Positions 56,405 to 64,000 of a stretch of DNA of 64,000 bases are shown in pieces. This DNA comes from Pseudopithomyces maydicus (Eukaryota; Ascomycota; Dothideomycetes; Pleosporales; Didymosphaeriaceae): positions 1,116,001 through 1,180,000 of the forward strand of contig JANTUC010000003.1 of NCBI GenBank assembly GCA_026873275.1, given 5' to 3'. The notes below the pieces were generated by a model. That model was given only the letters and a program-made list of their open reading frames with translations. It did not search any database and was not told the origin of the DNA. Numbering within the stretch: the stretch's first letter is position 1; every line of letters starts with the position of its first letter. The translations under genes and the position numbers were made by a program.

Positions 56405-58993
56405 TTACGCTGGCCACTCTATCCTCAGCCTCCCCCTCTTGTCCACACTCTTCCCCAACTTCTCATCTCTCCTAACTGCCTCACCCAACACAATCGTCGC
56501 TAATCTCTCCGCGACCCCCTCGACCTCAAGCGTCTCCCCTTCCCTCCCAGGCGCACAGTCACCCATCTCGATCTCCTTACCAGCCATTGCCTCATAAGCA
56601 GCCGCACTGTCCAGCGACAGTAACTGCATGTACGTAGCACACATGACAATCAGGGCCTCGGTGAAGACGACATTATAGCCCCAGGCGCGGTACTTTGCAC
56701 CGACAAAAGGTCGGGTTGATGCAGCGAGGAAGTCGGCGAGAAGTGTAGTGTTGAGAGCGGCATTGGGGGCCGAGGTTGGAGAAAATAGGTGGGGCCGTTT
56801 TTTATAGAGCTGGTAGAGGCGATCGAGGCTTTTATAATGAGTCTTGGTCCATGGCTCAACGCGTGGGAGAGGGGAGAGGGAAAGCTTTTGGAGTGCAGGG
56901 TGGAGTTGAGTTGACGATTCCATGAGTGTGGGTGCGGGTGCGGTGTTTGCGGTGGGAGTGGGTGTAGCGTTGGCTTGAGTTTGCGGCGTAGATGAAGAAC
57001 TGGTGATGGGAGGGGTGTCACCACGGGAGAGAGTTGATTTGCGGGTGGATTGTGTAAACAATGGCTTAGGAGGACTAGACGTAAGCATCGTCGTGTTCCG
57101 GTGCCATGTTCTGCTCGGCTCAGTCATTTCGGTGAGATCCTCTAGCTCGCGGGCTTGGGGCTCGTACGCATCCAGGTATTCATCTGCTTCATTGCGGATG
57201 CGACGAAAACTGGAATCCGTCCCGGCCATTTCGTTCCTGAATTGGCGTTGATCGGACGCCATGGAGTTTTCGGTTTCGCCATCGACGACGGTATGAAAAG
57301 GAGAGCTAGGTGCAAGTGGCAGCGTAGACTCCTCGAAGCTTTGGTGAGATGTGTCAGATGAAAGATCAGAACTGTGTAATTCTCGTCGCAACGGACTACT
57401 TTTCCCAGGTGACGAGCGAAGCGCTGCCAATTGGGGAGGTGTGTCCAAGAAGGGGTTTGGCTTCTCCGCTGCGGGCGTCTTGGATGCCGCTGGTGGAGAT
57501 GACTCTGGAAGCAAACTCTCATCCAGATGCAATGATATCTCTGAATGCTGGGACCGTCCACGTCTGGACTCGCGCGAGCGGTTCTGGTTGTAGAGATTAG
57601 GCATGTTTGCAACGAAGAATGTTCCGGTATCATCGCTTGTCTCGCTCTCGTCGTCTGCTGAAGATGGTTGCGCCTTATCCTTGGCCTTTCCAGCCTTCTG
57701 TACGGGAATCTCCATAGACTCGTCAGATTCCGTGGTGGGGGGTGTCACGGTCTGGAGATCTCTGTGTTCGTCACCTGACTGAGAATCATCGGCAGCCTTG
57801 CGTCGCCAGGTCCGAGGCAGCTTCCCACGAATTGGTTTGACAGGGCCATCCTGTGCGAACAAACCTTCTACGTGGGAAGGCGGATCTGCTGGTGATGGAC
57901 GACTAGCTTCTTCCTCCCACAAATCCAGCGCCTCCTGAACTTGTGGCGCTCCGGTCACAGGTGGTTGACTGGCTATCTCGCTGACATGGTCGTTGTCTTC
58001 GGGGTTGCTGATAGGACTGAGTAAGCCAGAACGATCACTTTGACTCAGTGTTGGATATTCGACCTCTGCACCTGCCTCTACCACGGCCTCTGCTACAGAA
58101 GGGCCCACGTCATCATCACCTTCCTCCGGAGTCAGCAGGCGGCGCTGGTTTTGCATAGTGTCTTGGACTGTTTGAGTTGGAGCGGGTAGACCATAGTTGA
58201 TAACCTTGATGGGGCTGGACATGGCTGGTGAAGAAGGTGTTTGCTGAGCTAGCTGTTCGCCAAGTCTGAGTCCGGCATGAAGTTCGCGTCTAGTACGTTC
58301 GCTGAAACCGCGGAACAGATCGTCGAGGTGGTCTCTGCGCTCGTCGACAGTCTTGGAGGACCCGGACTCTGGTGTATTCCGATTTGGGTCCAATACCCCT
58401 TGTAGGGCAACGCCAGCCTTGACGACTCGGCCGATTTTTGGAGTTTGAGCTTCGGTGGGGTCAGGTCGTGCAGACTCTACAGGTGGCGGCATAGACAGTT
58501 CGACTGGTTCTACAGACGGTGTCTTGTACCGGGGCGGTGCAGAACGCGGGTCCTGGGGTAGGGGCAAGTTGATGTGTGTGGGCGCTGGCGAGGAACGGGC
58601 ACCTCTCCGCAGATGGATGGAAGACACACCGAGGTTGTCATGGCCGCCACGGACCGGAACTGTACTGTGTGCAACTGGGGTATCGCCCACCACATTGGTC
58701 GATGGTCTCGTCACAGAAGCACAGCTGGGCAGCGAGTCGACGGAGATCATGCTGAAGTTCTCGCTATCGATGACGGTGGTGTCATCAGGCATCCTGGTCG
58801 CTCCTTCCTCGAACGCGAAATGGGTCTCGTCGTGCTCGTCATGCTCGTCATGCTGTGCGCCGTCCTGCTCCTCATCGACATCCTCGAATTCGATTGTCGG
58901 CGCTTGCAGGTGCTGGACATGGCCACCCTGCGGGAAATACTGATGCTGCTCGGTGTGCAGTGAAGACTGCATGTCGTCATCGTCATCGTCGTT

Positions 58994-59025
<32 letters not shown>

Positions 59026-59974
59026 TGCTTTGTTCCGATTCTTCCGCGGATGAAATTTCAATAACGCCCACGTCCCGCGCAACGGGCGTGTTTTTGCGAG
59101 CTTTGAGTCTCCGTGATGTCTCTGTCTGCACGGGGGTGGTTTTGAGACTTGTTGGGCGTTCTTGCGGAGCTGGCAGCACCGAAGCGTTTGGAGGCGAAGA
59201 CGAGGGCGGCAATGCCAGGGGAATGGTGCGTTGTTCGTGCGTCTCGTGTGCTGCGTCGTGGTCCGAAGCAGACGAGATGGCTGGAGCTGGCTCGCTGTCC
59301 TCGGCCGGCTGGATGCTCTTGCGCGGACGCCCTCTCCGCTTCTTGGGCGTGGCATCCGTCTCGACGTCAGCGGCACTGGCGTCTGCACCCAGGCCCTCGT
59401 CGTGCGCCTGGCCCCAGATGTCGTCCTCGGCCGGTGGGTGGGTTTTCCGCGGGCGGCCCCGCCTCCTCCTGGACGTGTCGTCGGTCTCTGCATCGGCGGT
59501 GCTGGTGTCAGCAGCACTCGGGCGGCGCGCGTGCGAGGGAGCCCTCTTCCTGAGCGGCGTTCCGCTGCGCTTGGTCGGCGCATCTGATTTCCTCGGGCGG
59601 CCGCGGCGCTTGACGGGGGACGGCTGGTCCGGGTCCCTGAGCGGGACCTTTGTCGTCTTGGTCTTGGTGACGTGCTTCATGCTGGGCGAGTCCATGTTCT
59701 CGCTGTCGCTCCCTGGCTCTGCCTGCACCGTGACCTTGATGCGCCACGGGCTCTGGCCACCGGTGCGCGGGGTGCTCAGCAGCATCTGCTTGGTGGGCGA
59801 CGACAGCTCAAAGTCGGCGGTGGCGGGCCTGCGGTTCTGCTTGCTGGGCGAGGTCGAGGCCAGAGGCCGTTGTTTTGGCGCGCGTGTCGCCGTGGGCTTG
59901 GGTGCTGCTGCAGGCACCCGGTCCTCGTCGAAAGACGCAGCGAGCGGGTCTGGCGACGATTCGACGGACGCCAT
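56405..59974 (-). CDS. Large AT-hook DNA-binding protein
   Basis: Single exon of 1189 residues on the minus strand. Three AT-hooks with the core GRPRK occur at residues 125-129, 173-177 and 215-219, each preceded by Arg/Lys, indicating minor-groove binding to AT-rich DNA in the nucleus. The N-terminus has the segment QMLLSTPRTGGQSPWRIKVT, which I associate with fungal AT-hook proteins of unknown role. The middle is long, disordered and Ser/Pro/Asp/Glu-rich, with a poly-Asp run encoded by a GAC repeat at about 58994-59020. The last 150 residues form a compact predicted domain (PWTKTHYKSLDRLYQLYKKR, then FVGAKYRAWGYNVVFTEALI). A chromatin or kinetochore-type scaffolding role is possible but unproven. 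Antisense open frames over the repeat-rich N-terminus are shadows. Confidence 0.88.
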
Positions 59975-60179
59975 ATTGCGCTATGGTCGGTTGCAGCTCG
60001 CGGAATGCGATGTGTGTCAAAAGTAGGAATGCCCTTCTCTTGGGCCTGCCTGCCCGTGTCGCTTGCTGCCGTCGCTGCGTCGCCCCGGCAACAATCGATC
60101 AGCGCGCGCCTGTGGAGAAGACCCGCCAACACCAACGGCGAGGCCGCCGCGTGGCGAGCGCCGTGGTCTCTTGCGCGCC
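59975..60179. promoter_or_regulatory. Shared promoter of the AT-hook gene and YEN1
   Basis: Only 205 bases lie between the divergent start codons. GC-rich, no TATA box seen. Arrangement suggests linked expression of a chromatin protein and a recombination nuclease. Confidence 0.5.
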
Positions 60180-63140
60180 ATGGGAATCAAGGGGTGCGTG
60201 CGATGCCATCCACGCCTGCGCATCGGCTGACCAGTGCAGGATATACCAGGAAATCGGCCCTGGCCGGCGGGTAGCCCTGTCCAGGCTCGCCGCGGAGAAG
60301 TTCGAGCAGACGGGCCGGCCGTTGCGCATCGCCATCGACGTTTCGATATGGCTCTTCCAGATCCAGGCAAGCAAAGGTGCGTTCTGCCTCTGCCTCTCCC
60401 TCTGCCTCTCCCTCTGCCTCTCCCTCTGCCTCTCCCTCTGCCTCTCCCTCTCCAGGGCGTGACTAACGGCTGGTGGCTCCCTGCTCAGGCGGCACCAACC
60501 CCGCCCTGCGCACCTTCTACTACCGCCTCCTCCGCCTCGTCGCCCTCTCCATCCACCCCGTATTCGTCTTTGACGGCCCCAACAAGCCGCCCTTCAAGCG
60601 CAACAAGAGGACCGGCGGCCCCGGCGTCAGCGTCGCCTCCATCCCCGAGTTCCTCGCAAAGCAGCTCCTCAAGCAGTTCGCCTTCCCCATCCACCTGGCG
60701 CCGGGCGAGGCAGAGGCCGAATGTGCGCTGCTGCAGCGGGAGGGCATCGTGGATGCCGTCCTGAGCGAGGATGTCGACACGCTCATGTTCGGCAGCCGCA
60801 TGACCATTAGGAACTGGTCGCCCGAGCAAAGATCGAGCAAAACACCCACCCACGTCAACGTGTACGACGCCGTCGAAACAAAGAGCGGGCCCTCGGGCCT
60901 CGATCGCGAAGGAATGATCCTCGTGGCTTTGATGAGCGGCGGCGACTATGTCCCCGAGGGCATTCCCGGCTGCGGCCCCAAGAAAGCCTGCGAAGCCGCA
61001 AGAGCAGGCTTTGGGAGCGACCTGTGCCGCATCGCAAGGGGCGATAAGACCGCCCTGCGCGAATGGAAGGACAGGCTGCAGCACGAGATCAAGACCAACG
61101 AGAGCAAATTCTTTGCTCAAAAGCGCCCCAGCATGAAGATTCCCGACGACTTCCCGCGGACTGATATCCTAGGCTACTACACCCATCCTGCCATATCAAG
61201 CCAAGCTGGCCTGGACAGGCTTCGCAACTCCATCAAGTGGGACCAGGACATCGATTTTGCAGGTCTGCGCAGCTTCGCACACGATGCGTTTGAGTGGGTC
61301 AGATTGGAAGGCGCAAAGCATTTCATCCGCAGTCTAGCCCCGTCCTTGCTTGTCCGAAGCCTTCGCATGCGCGGAGAGCAACTGGATAGGTTTCCTTCCG
61401 ATGATTTGCAGGCCATACAAGAAGATGAGGCTCTCTTGGTCAAGGGTATTCATGGCAAGAGACAACATGCAGTCACAGACAATACCACCGAACTTCGGGT
61501 CAGCTTCACACCACTCGAACTCGTCAAAATCGACCTGAGCTTAGAAGACCCTGACGATGAACTCGAAATACCTCTGGCGTCCGAAGGTGATGTAGACGAG
61601 GAAATACCGCTCGACATTGATGACGACACCGAAGGACCCAAGAAACGCGGTCCGACCAAATTCGACCCTTGCAAACCTGTCCGTGTATGGGTGCTAGAGA
61701 CATATGTCAAGGTTGGAGCTCCTCTCAAAGTCCAGGACTGGGAGGCAGAACGGCAACGACCAATCAAGTCAAAACGCACAGCATCCGCAGATAACGCCAA
61801 CTCCACCGTACCAAAGCCACGTACAACCCGACGTACAAAGACCACTAACAGTAGCTCACAACCGGCTATTCAAAATTTTGCAAAGGTGACGAAACCTGGC
61901 GTGAGATCGTCACGGACAAAGGCAAAAACGACCATCGTTGAGGCATCCGAGACTACGACCAAACACGACGACACTGTTGTGAGTCTTTTTCCACCGATAC
62001 CTGGTTCTGTGAATATCTTTACATCTCGTGTTTCACCTGAAGCGTCCATGTCACTATTACCGGAACTACCCGCAAGTGTTACGAAAAGAAGGCGAGGTCC
62101 TATCCAACGTGCCCACACCCTTCCTTCGAATCCACCCAGTGCCTTAGAACGATCCGCAAGCCCACCCCGGATGCTATTGAGACCCTAGATTTGGTAGACC
62201 CTCTCCCAGCATTGTCGCCTTCGCAAGCTCCGGCAAAAAAATCCCGGATACGAGCAGCAAGGAGTGGTGCCGTATCTCGAACGACGCGCGCAGCGACCGT
62301 GACAGCATCTCCAGTAAAGACCAAACAGACAACATTGGATACGTGGGGTTTACCGGATAAGCCGCGGGATAGAAACCCAATTTTCAACGACCCTAAATTA
62401 CCACAAGCACCTCGGTTTGTGACAGAGGCCGAGGTAGAAATCCTAGATTTAACCTTATCCTCACCCTTAGGCCCATTGCTGCCACAAGAGCAAAGCAATT
62501 CTGCAACTCAACCATCCTCGCAGACTATCGATTCTATTTCAAATCGCCGACCTGTGGTCTCGCTCGCACCAGACATTCTTCATAGGTCGAATGGGCTCTT
62601 TCCAAAGGAACAAAAGGCATCAAAAAGTAGACCAAAACTAATGCCAACCTCGCGAAGGACATCGCCAAGTTCATTATCCAAGTTACTGGCCCCATCCGAG
62701 ACAGCGCCCCTTGACCTAACGGAACTGTCCTCTTCACCCCCTCGACCTAACCCTATCTCACCGCTAGAACAACGATCTGACAACATCGCCCCAGAGGTTG
62801 ATACCCTGGATCTGACGGCCACACCGCCTGCATCTACAAACGAAGGCTTACCACCCGTGCAAAATGGTTTTGATACTACTTTAATGCGCTCGCCCCGCGC
62901 TCACGGCTCTCCATCACCGGCTCACGTCATGCGCAAAATATCTCCCCCGCGGCGTGGAAAAAGCAGGCTACAAAGAAGCGTGAGATTATCCTGAGAAGAA
63001 GTCTGGCTGGTGCGTGGAAGTACGTAGATGCGGAAAGCCCTGGAAAGAACGATGTTGCTGGTGGTGAAGGCACTTTGCGCAAGGGCAAAGAGAGAAGGCG
63101 TTGGAGAGAGAGCGAGATTGAGGTGCTGGACCTCTGCTAG
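60180..63140 (+). CDS. YEN1: Holliday junction resolvase YEN1/GEN1 (two apparent missing bases)
   Basis: Rad2/XPG-family nuclease that cuts Holliday junctions late in the cell cycle. Exons 60180-60193, 60240-60376 and 60489-63140; with both missing bases restored, 934 residues. The first exon is 14 bases (MGIKG). XPG-N domain 1-95 (MGIKGIYQEIGPG, IAIDVSIWLFQ, FVFDGPNKP), XPG-I near 120-160 (GEAEAECALLQ, SEDVDTLMFG), helix-hairpin-helix with GGDYVPEGIPGCG near 201-213. MGIKGIYQEIG is the GEN1/Yen1 form, not FEN1, EXO1 or XPG. The long C-terminal half is basic and Ser/Pro-rich, with DTLDLTATPP and IEVLDLC-like hydrophobic motifs that could be SUMO-interaction sites. Frame jumps occur at C4 62165-62168 (about residue 611) and C5 62944-62948 (about residue 871); beyond the second, the frame runs through KKREIILRRSLAGAWKYV to the stop at 63138-63140. 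The nuclease half is intact in one frame. Confidence 0.93.
60391..60450 (+). repeat. 12-bp minisatellite inside YEN1 intron 2
   Basis: Five perfect units of TGCCTCTCCCTC lie within the 112-base intron 60377-60488. They are pyrimidine-only apart from one G per unit and lie upstream of the GACTAAC branch site and CTCAG acceptor, so they enlarge the polypyrimidine region without replacing the splice signals. Confidence 0.95.
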
Positions 63141-63641
63141 TTGACGACTAAGATATGGAAGCGAGTAATTACGGTTGGGCAAGGTGAAAATAATGGTTGG
63201 GACGGTTGTCATCTGTATTGCATAGCGATGGAGTTGGTGTTCATGCATGACGTGTATGAATGAATGAGTTCTAATTTGAGAGTGTACTTTATGTAGCAAG
63301 TATAACGAACCGAACTATCGGTAACAGACGCCGATCACAATGTCATAGCACCACGTGTCTTAGTGGGAACCTGGGAAGGACGGAAATCCCTAGAGCCGCA
63401 CCTAAGAGTCGGTCTGTGCCTGTGAAGGACGAGAAACCCTGACCTCGGGATTAATTAATACACGTGCCCTCGCGTATTGTTTAGCCGCTAGCGTGTAACG
63501 TTATCATGACCTCGCCTTCCTTTCCCACGTCAACTCATAATCACGATTGTTAGACGTTCCAAATATGCAGAAGATTTGCTCTCTGCTAGTACTTTCGTGT
63601 CATCAGAGACGCTGACCGATACCCTGAAGTTCTACTTCGAA
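63141..63641. other. Intergenic, promoter of the P-loop ATPase gene
   Basis: The 501 bases lie between tandem plus-strand genes. Contains CACGTG at about 63461 and CCACGTGTC at about 63351 (E-box-like words). No gene seen. Confidence 0.5.
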
Positions 63642-64000
63642 ATGGCCTCATTAACAACACGGCGGCGACTATGCCGCGTGACTGTTCCCAGAGGCAGTAC
63701 ATGCCTCACCGGCTTACAGCGACGCTCTTTCTTCGGCATGGGTCAGCTTCTAGGCGTCATGGCTAATCCAGCCGAGACGCTTCGCCAACTCAACGAATCC
63801 CGCGAAATGTTACGCAAAGCCAAAGAGGACATGGAGCTCAGTCACGAAGCCAAGAAGATCCCTCCGAAGCACACGTTTTCCAAGCTCCCCGGTTTCCACG
63901 GAAGAGAAACAGAAAAAGCACTTTTGCGGAGAATCTTGTCCAATACGCCCAAGATGACGGTGGTTTTCGGCGCCACGAGTGTGGGTAAAACAGCACTGTT
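63642..64000 (+). CDS. P-loop ATPase, probably mitochondrial, N-terminal part (cut by window end)
   Basis: The frame opens at the ATG at 63642 and runs uninterrupted to the last base (119 codons plus two bases), so the gene continues beyond the window. The N-terminus is rich in Arg, Thr and Ser with no acidic residues (MASLTTRRRLCRVTVPRGST), the pattern of a mitochondrial presequence. Then come QRRSFFGMGQLLGVMANPAE, a charged helical region LRKAKEDMELSHEAKK, and FSKLPGFHGRETEKALLRRI leading into the Walker A sequence VVFGATSVGKTALL. The GRE-x3-L-x2-I wording before the P-loop resembles AAA/STAND-type ATPase_2 domains, which are found in a conserved fungal mitochondrial protein group. Exact function unknown; the catalytic part is outside the window. 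Confidence 0.8.
   Translation, partial: MASLTTRRRLCRVTVPRGSTCLTGLQRRSFFGMGQLLGVMANPAETLRQLNESREMLRKAKEDMELSHEAKKIPPKHTFSKLPGFHGRETEKALLRRILSNTPKMTVVFGATSVGKTAL

Noticed and set aside
58953..60026. Long plus-strand frame (357 codons) antisense to the AT-hook gene
   Set aside because: It is Ser/Gly/Arg-rich, starts in the reverse of a GAC repeat and mirrors the disordered coding strand; the minus-strand frame has AT-hooks and a conserved-looking domain.
4543..63140. Programmed ribosomal frameshifting as cause of the frame jumps
   Set aside because: Nine sites in eight unrelated genes, with differing contexts and no shared slippery heptamer or downstream structure; missing bases in homopolymers explain all of them.

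Overview
The window is nuclear DNA of a filamentous ascomycete (Pezizomycotina). Genes are compact, with introns mostly 46-130 bases long that carry GT(A/G)(A/C/G)GT donors, CTAAC-type branch sites and AG acceptors. The protein families are typical of moulds: fungal rhodopsin-domain membrane protein, DUF3176-type membrane protein, secreted FAD oxidase, bilirubin-oxidase-like copper enzyme. A class such as Dothideomycetes is possible, but I cannot fix it from sequence alone. I support 24 protein genes, the last cut by the window edge. I found no tRNA, rRNA, CRISPR array or recognisable transposon.

Layout. 1-4.5 kb: no gene recognised. 4.5-19.5 kb is a housekeeping block: UPF1 (nonsense-mediated decay), a small membrane protein, an aldehyde dehydrogenase, MOD5 (tRNA isopentenylation), TOM22 and TOM40 (two core subunits of the mitochondrial import pore, facing each other), a 6-phosphofructo-2-kinase whose phosphatase half has lost its catalytic histidine, and CAF16 (CCR4-NOT-associated ABC ATPase). 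19.8-56 kb is more accessory: a secreted multicopper oxidase, a gene-poor stretch of about 2.9 kb, a protein kinase with unusual flanking regions, a DUF3176-type membrane protein, a PQ-loop transporter, a RING-H2 protein, a run of mostly secreted proteins (FAD oxidase, S41-like protease, beta-helix protein) with an ankyrin protein among them, then a divergent pair made of a biotin carboxylase/PxpC/PxpB/biotinyl fusion and a PxpA (LamB/YcsF) protein, an SDR and a rhodopsin-domain membrane protein. 56-64 kb: an AT-hook chromatin protein divergent from YEN1/GEN1 (Holliday junction resolvase), then the start of a P-loop ATPase.

The most biologically interesting unit is the pair at 46.1-51.1 kb. 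It looks like a eukaryotic, partly fused counterpart of the bacterial pxpA-pxpB-pxpC-accB-accC gene sets, and it lacks the allophanate hydrolase half that defines fungal urea amidolyase.

The most important technical observation is that eight otherwise intact genes (UPF1, TOM40, the copper oxidase, the DUF3176-type gene, the beta-helix gene, pxpA, the SDR and, twice, YEN1) can be read through only if one base is added, each time at a homopolymer (C/G runs of 4-6 or A7). Every case is a deletion, and adding the base makes the summed exon lengths divisible by three. This points to homopolymer under-calling in the assembly rather than nine real mutations. Coordinates below follow the sequence as given, with the suspected sites noted.
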